Shown here one piece after another: positions 14,696 through 21,262 of a DNA stretch of 26,829 bases; position 1 is the first letter of the stretch, and each line of letters starts with the position of its first letter. The notes under the pieces were generated by a model that made no database searches, had not been told where the DNA came from, and saw only the letters and a list, made by a program, of their open reading frames with translations. The translations under genes were made by a program, and so were the position numbers. Source of the DNA: JADLFV01 sp964471555. GTDB lineage: Bacteria; Planctomycetota; Phycisphaerae; Phycisphaerales; Phycisphaeraceae. The stretch covers positions 1 to 26,829 of the forward strand of contig CAYYGM010000056.1 in the NCBI GenBank assembly GCA_964471555.1, given 5' to 3'.

Positions 14696-15451
14696 ATGCG
14701 AATCTACTGCTGCCAGTACGACATCGCCTGGGAGGATCGCCCCCGGAACGAGAAAAAGATTGCCGCCCTGCTGGATGATGCACTTCCGGGGGCGGGCAGT
14801 CTGGTGCTGCTGCCGGAGATGTGCCTGAGCGGTTTCAGCATGAACGTGGATGTTATCGCCAACGATGATGATGCGTTCTTCGTCGATCTGGCCCGCCGCC
14901 ACAACATTTACCTGACGGCCGGGCTCGTGCGGCGCGGCAATGACGGGCTCGGCCGCAACCAGTCGGTCACCTTTAGCCCCGACGGCTCAACCCTCTGCAC
15001 GTTCTCCAAGCTGCACAGCTTCACCTTCGGCGGTGAGCCGGAGTTTTTCTCACCGGGCAGCGATGTGGAGACTTTCGCCTGGGGCCAGGCGGTGGTGTCG
15101 CCGTTCGTCTGCTACGACCTGCGTTTCCCGGAGGTGTTTCGGCGAGCGATCGACCGCGGGGCGACGGTGCTGACGGAGATCGCCGACTGGCCGAGCTCGC
15201 GGCAGGAACACTGGACCACGCTGCTGCGGGCGCGGGCCATCGAAAACCAGAGCTACGTTGCCGGCTGCAACCGTTGCGGCAGCGATCCCAAGGAAACCTA
15301 CAGCGGCCAGAGCATGATCATCGACCCGCGCGGCCGGACGCTCGCCGAAGCTGGAGACGGTGAATGCGTGATCGAGGCGGAGATCGACCTGGCAACCCTG
15401 CACGAATATCGCCAGAAGTTTCCCGCCCTGATGGATCGAAGTTTCGGATAA
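14696..15451 (+). CDS. Carbon-nitrogen hydrolase (nitrilase superfamily, omega-amidase-like)
   Basis: The 251-residue enzyme has the complete nitrilase triad: Glu41 in LLPEMCLSGF, Lys105 in FSKLHSFTFGGE and Cys139 in VCYDLRFPEVFRRA. The downstream ADWPSSRQEHWTTLLRARAIENQ and the GSDPKETYSGQSMIIDPRG segment match the branch containing omega-amidase (YafV/Nit2), which hydrolyses alpha-ketoglutaramate or related dicarboxylic monoamides. The substrate is an inference. It is cytoplasmic, of normal length, and divergent from the peptidase gene. Its TAA stop (15449-15451) overlaps the first bases of a long palindromic repeat. Confidence 0.9.
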   Translation: MRIYCCQYDIAWEDRPRNEKKIAALLDDALPGAGSLVLLPEMCLSGFSMNVDVIANDDDAFFVDLARRHNIYLTAGLVRRGNDGLGRNQSVTFSPDGSTLCTFSKLHSFTFGGEPEFFSPGSDVETFAWGQAVVSPFVCYDLRFPEVFRRAIDRGATVLTEIADWPSSRQEHWTTLLRARAIENQSYVAGCNRCGSDPKETYSGQSMIIDPRGRTLAEAGDGECVIEAEIDLATLHEYRQKFPALMDRSFG

Positions 15452-15553
15452 CCGCGGATGAACGCAGATAGGACACAGATGAACACGGATAAGAGCCAGG
15501 GTAGCCAATGCCATCTGCGTTTATCCGCGTCCTATCTGCGTTCATCCGCGGTT
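15450..15553. repeat. Long palindrome with GCGGATGAACGCAGAT-type units
   Basis: The first 25 nt of the left arm (15450-15474) and the reverse complement of the right arm (15529-15553) are identical, beginning AACCGCGGATGAACGCAGAT. The arms continue as degenerate repeats of about 12 nt of the same theme. The element lies between the convergent nitrilase and Mrp genes, includes part of the nitrilase stop codon, and could end transcription from both sides, though there is no T-run. Confidence 0.88.
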
Positions 15554-15581
15554 CCTGCTTGATTTTGAATCTGCGGCTGCC

Positions 15582-16412
15582 TCAGCGCACGGTTAACTCA
15601 GGCTGGTCCAGCTTGAGCACCGCCACCTGCTGCTGCACCTGCTGGGCGACGTGGTTGAAAGCTTCAGCCAGTTGCGGGTCATCGAAGTTGGCGCCGGGGT
15701 TGCCGCCGTCGCAGTTGCGGCGAAGGGCGGTGTTGATCGGCACGCTGCCCAGGAATGGTGAGCCGGTTGAACGAGACATCATCTCCGCGCCGCCTTTGCC
15801 GAACAGGTCGTACTCCTTGCCGTCGTCGCCGATGAAGTAGCTCATGTTCTCGACGATGCCCAGCACCTCGACGCCGAGCTGGCGGAACATGGCCAGGGCC
15901 CGGCGGGCGTCGTCCTGGGCCACCTTCTGCGGGGTGCAGACGATCACCGCGCCGGTCAGCGGCAGAATCTGGCTCATGGTCAGCGGCACGTCGCCGGTGC
16001 CGGGCGGCAGGTCGATGATCAGGCAGTCGAGTTCGCCCCATGCGGTCTGGGTGACCAGTTGCTGGAAGGCGCCGTGGGCCATGGGGCCGCGCCAGATCAG
16101 GGGCTTGTCGTCCTCGACCAGGACGCCGATGGTCATGGCTTTGAGGCCGTGGATTTCAAAAGGGTAGATCATGTGTTCGCTGGTGTGCGGGGTGGCGTCG
16201 TGCAGGCCAAGCATGGTGGGCAGTGACGGGCCGTAGATATCGCCGTCGAGCAGCCCCATGCGCAGACCTTTGCGGGCCAGGGCCACCGCCAGGTTGACGG
16301 CAATGGTGGACTTGCCCACGCCGCCCTTGCCGGCCCCCACCGCAATGATGTGTTTGACGCCGGGGATGGCTTGCGGCTGCGGCGGCTGGTTGGGTTGGTT
16401 GGGTGCTGGCAT
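15582..16412 (-). CDS. Mrp/ApbC-type P-loop ATPase (iron-sulfur carrier family)
   Basis: The 276-residue protein has a deviant Walker A, GKGGVGKST (28-36), followed by LLDGDIYGPSLPTMLG, LIIDLPPGTGD, and VIVCTPQKVAQDDARRALAMF, the full Mrp/NBP35 pattern. Family members bind and transfer Fe-S clusters in the cytoplasm. Two parts are missing: the N-terminal MIP18/DUF59 domain and the C-terminal CxxC, since the ENMSYF motif here continues IGDDGKEYDLFGKGG without cysteines. Cluster handling may therefore differ. The start at 16412 is fixed by AAGGAG (16424-16419) 6 nt upstream; an upstream in-frame extension is rejected. Confidence 0.93.
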   Translation of the reverse strand: MPAPNQPNQPPQPQAIPGVKHIIAVGAGKGGVGKSTIAVNLAVALARKGLRMGLLDGDIYGPSLPTMLGLHDATPHTSEHMIYPFEIHGLKAMTIGVLVEDDKPLIWRGPMAHGAFQQLVTQTAWGELDCLIIDLPPGTGDVPLTMSQILPLTGAVIVCTPQKVAQDDARRALAMFRQLGVEVLGIVENMSYFIGDDGKEYDLFGKGGAEMMSRSTGSPFLGSVPINTALRRNCDGGNPGANFDDPQLAEAFNHVAQQVQQQVAVLKLDQPELTVR

Positions 16413-16453
16413 GGCAGACTCCTTGGCAGGCACAAAAAAAGCGTGAGGGGGCA

Positions 16454-16482
16454 ATTCTAGGGGTACGTCTGAGCGCGAGCAA
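16454..16482 (-). promoter_or_regulatory. Promoter of the Mrp-type ATPase gene
   Basis: On the minus strand TTGCTC (16482-16477), a 17-nt spacer and TAGAAT (16459-16454) form a good promoter. Transcription would start near 16447, giving a leader of about 35 nt that contains a T-tract and the AAGGAG ribosome binding site. This gene therefore contrasts with the leaderless-looking ones. Confidence 0.55.
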
Positions 16483-16561
16483 TAATCGAATCATTCGTGC
16501 GTTGGATCAGCGGACAGGCAAGGCAAGACATTGGGCCCACCAGCCCGGAAAGGATTGCACC

Positions 16562-17278
16562 GTGAACAGGTTACATCAAATCCTCGCAGGTTCAGCACTG
16601 GCCGTGACGATGGCAGGCGGCGGCGTGTGCATCGCTTTGGCACAAGACCAAACTCCGCCCCCGCCACCTGCTCAGCAGAATGATCAGACCAATGCTCCCC
16701 AGCACCGGCGCGAATGGCGTCCGCAGGAAGGCGGGCAACCCGGTATGCGTGAAGGCATGCGCGGAGACATGCGCGAGGGTATGCGTGACGGCATGCGTCC
16801 CGGCGGTTCCTTCGCTCTGCTGCGCGGCATAGAGCTGAGCAATGATCAGCGGGAGCAGATGAAGCAGATCATGCAGGATTCACGTGAGAAGCGCGAGGCC
16901 TGGCGCGACGAGCATAAGGACGAGATCAAGGCTGCCGAAACCGAGATCGAAAAAGCCCGCGAGGCCCTGCGCCAGGCGGAAGAAAAGATGCGTGATCTGA
17001 TGGAAAGCGCCCCCGGCGGACCGAAGGACACGGCTGAGAAGATCAAGTCGGTTCTGACCGACGATCAGAAAGCGCAGTTCGAGAAGAACCTCGAACAGAT
17101 GAAAGAGCAGGGGCCGCCTCCTCCGCCTCCCGGCGACATGATGGGCGGCCGCGGCGGACAGGACGGCGACCAGCAGCGAATGAACTGGCGGCGTGACGGC
17201 GGCCAGCGCCCTGAAGGTGAGCGTCCTCGCCGCCCACAGGGCGACCAGGCCCCGCCCCCCCCACCTCCACAGAACTGA
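16562..17278 (+). CDS. Exported Spy/CpxP-like protein with Met-Arg repeats
   Basis: The 238-residue protein starts at a GTG (16562) with AAAGGA 7 nt upstream. A signal peptide covers about residues 1-27 (MNRLHQILAGSALAVTMAGG..., cleavage near IALA). Next come a Pro-rich stretch, five 4-residue repeats of the form GMRE (about 60-80), and a charged helical region (90-180) with two LTxxQ-like motifs, LSNDQ (92-96) and LTDDQ (165-169). Paired LTxxQ motifs are the mark of the periplasmic Spy/CpxP/CnrX fold, which acts in chaperoning or metal sensing. The C-terminal 55 residues are Pro/Gly/Arg-rich and probably disordered. The methionine-rich repeat could bind Cu(I), but this is speculative. A strong hairpin follows the stop codon. 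Confidence 0.8.
   Translation: MNRLHQILAGSALAVTMAGGGVCIALAQDQTPPPPPAQQNDQTNAPQHRREWRPQEGGQPGMREGMRGDMREGMRDGMRPGGSFALLRGIELSNDQREQMKQIMQDSREKREAWRDEHKDEIKAAETEIEKAREALRQAEEKMRDLMESAPGGPKDTAEKIKSVLTDDQKAQFEKNLEQMKEQGPPPPPPGDMMGGRGGQDGDQQRMNWRRDGGQRPEGERPRRPQGDQAPPPPPPQN
16742..16801 (+). repeat. Five 12-nt coding tandem repeats
   Basis: Five units of the form GGYATGCGYGAN run head to tail inside the Spy-like gene and encode the GMRE/GMRG/DMRE/GMRD/GMRP repeat. The number of units may vary between strains. Confidence 0.85.
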
Positions 17279-17287
17279 TGTGTTCCA

Positions 17288-17330
17288 GCCGCCAAGCCCA
17301 CGGTACCACGCCGTGGGCTTGCGGCATTTT
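17288..17330 (+). terminator. Intrinsic terminator-like hairpin after the Spy-like gene
   Basis: A 15-bp stem with one bulged C (17288-17303 with 17311-17325) and a 7-nt loop is followed by ATTTT. It begins 9 nt after the TGA stop. The T-run is short, so termination may be partial. Confidence 0.7.
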
Positions 17331-17358
17331 CGACGGCAATGAATCATCCAGACGCCCC

Positions 17359-17417
17359 GCGGTGTTCTTTGAACACCGCCCTAACCCCAAGCCCGTGGCG
17401 CGTGCCGCGGGCTTTTT
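17359..17417 (+). terminator. Hairpin followed by a strong intrinsic terminator
   Basis: GCGGTGTTC-TTT-GAACACCGC (17359-17379) is a perfect 9-bp hairpin. Ten bases later an 11-bp stem with one wobble pair and a 4-nt loop (17389-17414) ends in five Ts (17413-17417). The second is a textbook terminator, although the gene upstream already has one, so the pair could be the 3' part of a small RNA. Confidence 0.7.
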
Positions 17418-17440
17418 GCTTGGACGCGGTCACTTGGACA

Positions 17441-17458
17441 TGCCGACTGAAGTCGGCA
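17441..17458. repeat. Perfect short palindrome
   Basis: TGCCGACT-GA-AGTCGGCA forms an 8-bp stem with a 2-nt centre in the gap between the Spy-like and response regulator genes. It has the look of a dispersed REP-type element; copy number cannot be judged here. Confidence 0.6.
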
Positions 17459-17529
17459 CGCCCCCGAGGCACGAGTTTTCACTGCAAACCGTATCGTTCG
17501 GTTTCAACTGATCCCCCGGGCCCAACCCG

Positions 17530-18141
17530 TCACTGTCCCATCATCTGCTCAGCTTCGATGATGGAGCGAGCCAGTTCCGCCATCGGCCGGCGATTGTCAC
17601 GTGCCTGCTTCTGCAACCGCTTCATGGCTTCCGGCTCGCTGAGGTTCAGCTTCTGCATCAGAAGGCCTTTGGCCCGCTCGATGATCTTGCGCTCCTCCAG
17701 CTTACGCTCCAGCTTGTCCACCTCGCCGCTGAGTTTGCACTGATCGCAATAGCGTCCCCAGGCAATGCGGATCGCCACCCGCAGCCGTTCACCCTCGGTC
17801 GGCTTAAGCATATAACCGAACACGCCCGCATCCTGGGCTGCATTGACGAAGCTATCGTCCGAGTGCGCGGTAAGGACCACCACCGGGATGCGATGCTTCT
17901 GGTACAGCAGCCGGGCGGCCTGGATACCGTCCATCTCCGGCATGCACAGATCCAGCAGGGCCAGGTCCGGCCGATCGCGTTCGGCCAACTCGATCGCCAC
18001 CTTGCCGTTGGCAGCCGGGCCCACCACGCGAAAGCCCAACTCGCTCAATTGCCGCGACAAATTGGCGGCCAGCAAATGCTCATCCTCTGCTATAAGGATA
18101 CTGCTGGGCTGTTCCAACGCTTGGGATTGTTGAGATGGCAT
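17530..18141 (-). CDS. ANTAR-domain response regulator (RNA-binding antiterminator)
   Basis: The 203-residue protein has an N-terminal receiver domain with the acidic pair Glu19/Asp20, phospho-acceptor Asp64 (LALLDLCMPEMDG), Thr91 and Lys113, a coiled linker (about 137-152), and a C-terminal ANTAR domain (about 150-197: IIERAKGLLMQKLNLSEPEAMKRLQKQA...). Such proteins dimerise on phosphorylation and bind paired RNA hairpins to stop premature termination. Its kinase and target transcripts are not in the window. The start at 18141 (MPSQQS) is chosen from domain boundaries; the frame is open further upstream but reads as non-conserved. A TATTAT on the minus strand (18281-18276) may be its -10 box. 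Confidence 0.92.
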   Translation of the reverse strand: MPSQQSQALEQPSSILIAEDEHLLAANLSRQLSELGFRVVGPAANGKVAIELAERDRPDLALLDLCMPEMDGIQAARLLYQKHRIPVVVLTAHSDDSFVNAAQDAGVFGYMLKPTEGERLRVAIRIAWGRYCDQCKLSGEVDKLERKLEERKIIERAKGLLMQKLNLSEPEAMKRLQKQARDNRRPMAELARSIIEAEQMMGQ

Positions 18142-18528
18142 CTTCACCACTGCGGAAAACGAAGTTGAAATCGGCACAATCAACCGCTCCTGATGAGTTG
18201 GCCGTTCTGATCCGCCACATATGCCTGAATGGGACTTGTTGAACGCGGACCAGCGTATTCCACTTTGCTCACCCGATAATAGCGGATTTAGGGGATAGGT
18301 AAAAGTCTCACGCTCAATTTTAACAGTGTTATCCACATCCGGCCCCAAGTCGCCCTGTAGCTGCGACGACGATCAGCATGTCGCAGCAGGTTCGCAGGCG
18401 ACGGACCTCGGTGCGACCGCTGTGGTTGTCGGCCGCCTCATGCGATCGGCCATCACAGCAGGACCGGACTGGCCGTGCAGATTGCTTGATCCAGCCATCG
18501 TCCGGGCGGACCACGACGGAGCAGGTTC
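18142..18528. other. Intergenic region between divergent genes
   Basis: The 387 bp between the ANTAR regulator and the GT-C-like gene holds no convincing gene. It contains a possible -10 box for the regulator (TATTAT, minus strand, 18281-18276) and an isolated TTATCCACA at 18329-18337. I saw no riboswitch or terminator. Confidence 0.5.
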
Positions 18529-20124
18529 ATGAACCTTTCTGAAGATACCCGTCCGATGATGCCGCTGGACGGCCACAGCGACCTGGAGTCGCATCGCAAC
18601 GAGGTTGATCAGCAACTCTCTGCCGCATGGTGGCTCGCCCTGCTGCTGCTGACCGCCTTGGGGCTGCGCCTGCTGGTGTTCGCACTCGGCCCAGCCTCGG
18701 ATACCTCACTGGCACAACATCCGGATTCAGCCCGCTACGAGATGCTGGCCGCCAATCTCATCGCCGATCACGCCTTCGCCCTCGACACAACTGACGCACA
18801 AGGTCCAATTGCCACCGTTAACCTACTGCGGGCCAAGGCAGGTGAACTTGAACCGCCACTGCTCAGCGGTAAGCAGCCGGAGATTTATCTGACGCCCGGC
18901 TATCCAGCTTTCCTGGCTGCGTTCCAGTCGATCGGCCTGCCAGCCGGCGCGGTGCTGGTCGCCCAGTGTCTGCTGGGTGCGCTGTGTGTACTGCTGACCT
19001 ACAAGCTGGTCTTCACGCTGCTCAAGTCCACCCCGGCGGGGCTGCTGGCTGCCGGCATCGTCGCCATCCATCCGGGTATGGTGACGATGAGCAACGTGCT
19101 GCTGCCACAGATGCTGTGGCTGACACTGATGCTGGGGGGGTTGTGGCTAATCGTCTCCAGCGAAAAGCAACCAACCGCTTCGATGGCCATCGGCGGCCTG
19201 CTGCTGGGCGCTGCGGCCCTAGTGCAGCCTTGTGCCCTGGTGCTGCTGGTGCTGCTGGGATTGTGGTCGATGCTGCGGGTGCGCAAGCTGGCCATGGTCG
19301 CTGCGTCCGTGGTGATGGTTGTGGCGGGCTGTCTGCCGCCGGGTCTGTGGATGGCGCGCAACTACATCATCGGGGCTGGGCCGATCCTCTCCAGTCAGCC
19401 GATCATCGACGGCTACTACCACACCGTCGCCGACATGCGCAAGCTGCCGGCCGCGACCGCCGCCGAATCATTGACCAGTGAACTAACCGCATCCCGCGCC
19501 ACCAATGAAAGCGTGCTGGCTGCCATGGATCGCCTGACTCGCCAGACGATCCGTGAGCATCCGGCCGGTTACCTGGCCATGCTGTGGCGGCATGTGGTGC
19601 ATCTGACTACCGGGCATGCCCTGGGCGAACTGTATCGCCAGGTCGGCATGACCTATCAGCCGCCCAACGTGCAACAGCACATCCTGACCGAAGGTCTGTC
19701 AGCGAGCGTCACAACTGAAAGCAGCGACATGATCGCCAGCCTGCTGGCCCTGTCGTGGATCGTATTCAACATCCTGCTGACGTTGGCGGCGATCGTGGGG
19801 TTGCCGTTGCTGCTGATGCGCGGGCATTGGTCGGCTGCGCTGCTGGCGCTGCTGCTGATCGGCGCTGCGCTGGCCTCGATGCACAGCGGACTTTACGATC
19901 AGCCGCGCGTGCTGGCCCTGTGCTTCGAAGCGGCGCTGGCAGCGGGGATCATCGCCCCGAGCCTGCGCGTCAGAAAGATCAAGGCCAAAACCTCGCGCCA
20001 GGAAAAACGACAACAGCGCGAACGCCGCCGTCAAAAACAGTGCCTCGGCATCGAAGACGTCGCCACTCAGCGCGATCCCATCCTCTCCGGACATGGACCG
20101 CGTGAAGGCGCCAGGCCGATTTGA
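18529..20124 (+). CDS. GT-C-type membrane glycosyltransferase-like protein
   Basis: The 531-residue protein has a soluble N-terminus (1-33), about ten membrane helices and a basic C-terminal tail (about 480-531, rich in Arg/Lys/Gln). The first extracytoplasmic loop has HPDSARYEMLAANL with an acidic residue (Asp66) placed as in GT-C enzymes, and later LTPGYPAFLA (121-130), a hallmark of the PMT/ArnT-type glycosyltransferases that move sugars from polyprenyl-phosphate carriers. The acceptor is unknown; surface protein or lipid glycosylation is the likely field. A GGAG lies about 8 nt before the ATG. It is unusual for its long charged tail. Confidence 0.78.
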   Translation: MNLSEDTRPMMPLDGHSDLESHRNEVDQQLSAAWWLALLLLTALGLRLLVFALGPASDTSLAQHPDSARYEMLAANLIADHAFALDTTDAQGPIATVNLLRAKAGELEPPLLSGKQPEIYLTPGYPAFLAAFQSIGLPAGAVLVAQCLLGALCVLLTYKLVFTLLKSTPAGLLAAGIVAIHPGMVTMSNVLLPQMLWLTLMLGGLWLIVSSEKQPTASMAIGGLLLGAAALVQPCALVLLVLLGLWSMLRVRKLAMVAASVVMVVAGCLPPGLWMARNYIIGAGPILSSQPIIDGYYHTVADMRKLPAATAAESLTSELTASRATNESVLAAMDRLTRQTIREHPAGYLAMLWRHVVHLTTGHALGELYRQVGMTYQPPNVQQHILTEGLSASVTTESSDMIASLLALSWIVFNILLTLAAIVGLPLLLMRGHWSAALLALLLIGAALASMHSGLYDQPRVLALCFEAALAAGIIAPSLRVRKIKAKTSRQEKRQQRERRRQKQCLGIEDVATQRDPILSGHGPREGARPI

Positions 20125-20207
20125 TGACTGATGGATACAGGCTGTTGAACCCGGGGAGAGTTATTTGTGCAGAGCGCTGCGCGGATGTTACGCAGGCTGC
20201 GCATGGC

Positions 20208-20480
20208 TCAACCGGCTTCGAAGAAGCGCGCGTGCGTACCCGTCGGACCGATGCGAACGTGCACCGCTCGCCCGCAGCGCGGGCAGCGTCCCTCATAGGC
20301 ATCGCCGGCCGAGTTGCGATAGATCCGGCTGTACGTCGAGCAGCACTTCCACAGCACCGCCAGCCAGGGTCGAGCCCCGCGGCTGGTCTGCGGCGGCGGC
20401 GATTGGCCATCGGCGTGCTGCGGGGCCCCTTCCACGGGCCGCAATCCGTCAATGTCAACGATGTAATCAGGGCCGGCCAT
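20208..20480 (-). CDS. Small zinc-ribbon protein of unknown function
   Basis: The 90-residue protein has a variable N-terminal half and a compact C-terminal module: RPWLAVLWKCCSTYSRIYRN, then GDAYEGRCPRCG, then VHVRIGPTGTHARFFEAG. The CC and CPRC cysteine pairs (near residues 46-47 and 66-69) can form a zinc site. I recognise the arrangement as a short conserved protein common in planctomycetes, but no function is known to me. It is oriented against both neighbours. An overlapping open frame on the plus strand (20121-20534) lacks any conserved motif and is rejected in its favour. Confidence 0.72.
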   Translation of the reverse strand: MAGPDYIVDIDGLRPVEGAPQHADGQSPPPQTSRGARPWLAVLWKCCSTYSRIYRNSAGDAYEGRCPRCGRAVHVRIGPTGTHARFFEAG

Positions 20481-20551
20481 GAATTTTCTATCGTCATAAA
20501 CCCCGTATTGAGGTCAGTTACATCTGTGGAATGAAACGGCCCTGCAAACTG

Positions 20552-20582
20552 TTGAACTCCGGTGTCCGGGCGTGCGTACCAT
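20552..20582 (+). promoter_or_regulatory. Possible promoter of the hibernation factor gene
   Basis: TTGAAC (20552-20557) and TACCAT (20577-20582) are separated by 19 nt and would give a leader of about 23 nt with the AGGAG site. The spacer is longer than ideal. Confidence 0.3.
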
Positions 20583-20611
20583 TGGTAGAACCATATTTAC
20601 AGGAGATCCGC

Positions 20612-20929
20612 ATGCAAATTCAGGTCAACTACGGAGACGTTGAGGTCAGTCCCACGCTCAACGAGCACGTGATTGATCGCGTGAACCATGCCCTGAAACA
20701 CCGCACGGAACGGGTGACGCGGGTGGAGGTTCACCTGCGCGACGATAAGAGTAAACGCAAAGGCCAATCGGACCGCCGCTGTGTGATGGAAGCCCGTCTG
20801 GCCGGCTGCGATCCGCTGGCCGTGACGCACAAGGCCCACGATCTATACGATGCGGTCAACCAGGCTGCCGACAAGCTCGCCCGGGCCATCAGCCACCACC
20901 TTGGCCGCAAAGAAAAGGATAAGCACTGA
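20612..20929 (+). CDS. Ribosome hibernation promoting factor (HPF/RaiA family, short form)
   Basis: The 105-residue protein has the S30AE fold: MQIQVNYGDVEVSPTLNEHVIDRVNHAL, then VTRVEVHLRDDKSKRKGQSDRRCVMEARLAG and a final helix YDAVNQAADKLARAISHHLGR. Family members bind the 30S decoding centre in stationary phase and silence or protect ribosomes. The length is that of the short form, without the C-terminal dimerisation domain of long HPF. AGGAG (20601-20605) lies 6 nt before the ATG at 20612, which sets the start; the upstream open frame is not coding. Confidence 0.93.
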   Translation: MQIQVNYGDVEVSPTLNEHVIDRVNHALKHRTERVTRVEVHLRDDKSKRKGQSDRRCVMEARLAGCDPLAVTHKAHDLYDAVNQAADKLARAISHHLGRKEKDKH

Positions 20930-21262
20930 GCATCGAATCATCCCTGATTCATGCGATCCGCACTGGCGTAATCAGACCGTGTTGACTCGATCGGAACTGA
21001 AACCATCAATCACGATGCCTGCGATCAGAATTGCCCCATACGACCAATAACAGGCACACAACAACCTTCACTCTCCTCTGCAACAGCCGCTTCGTTACCT
21101 CCGCGAAGCGGCTGTTGTCGGTTTGGTGATCAACCGCTGCGGACCGAACACCGGACGGACCACGGCCGGTAAACCGGACTCCGCCCAATGAGTTGTTCTA
21201 CGCCAACACGCAAACCGCGCCGCAACTGAAGTTAAAACCAGAGTCGGACGTAGAGGGCTTGC
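20930..21262. other. Intergenic region with a perfect 14-bp hairpin
   Basis: Between hpf and the convergent recA the only clear structure is a perfect 14-bp stem (21081-21094 with 21104-21117) with the 9-nt loop TTACCTCCG. No T-run follows on either strand. It may separate the two transcripts. No gene is supported in these 333 bp. Confidence 0.7.

Noticed and set aside
17288..17458. Hairpins as ANTAR target RNA beside the ANTAR regulator gene
   Set aside because: The loops are 7, 3, 4 and 2 nt, not the paired 6-nt loops with A1 and G4 that ANTAR proteins bind.
18329..18337. TTATCCACA, a perfect DnaA box
   Set aside because: It is a single copy with no cluster, AT-rich element or origin gene nearby; one hit can occur by chance in a window this size.
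20121..20534. Plus-strand open frame over the small zinc-ribbon gene
   Set aside because: It has no motif, while the minus strand has a cysteine pattern typical of a real protein.
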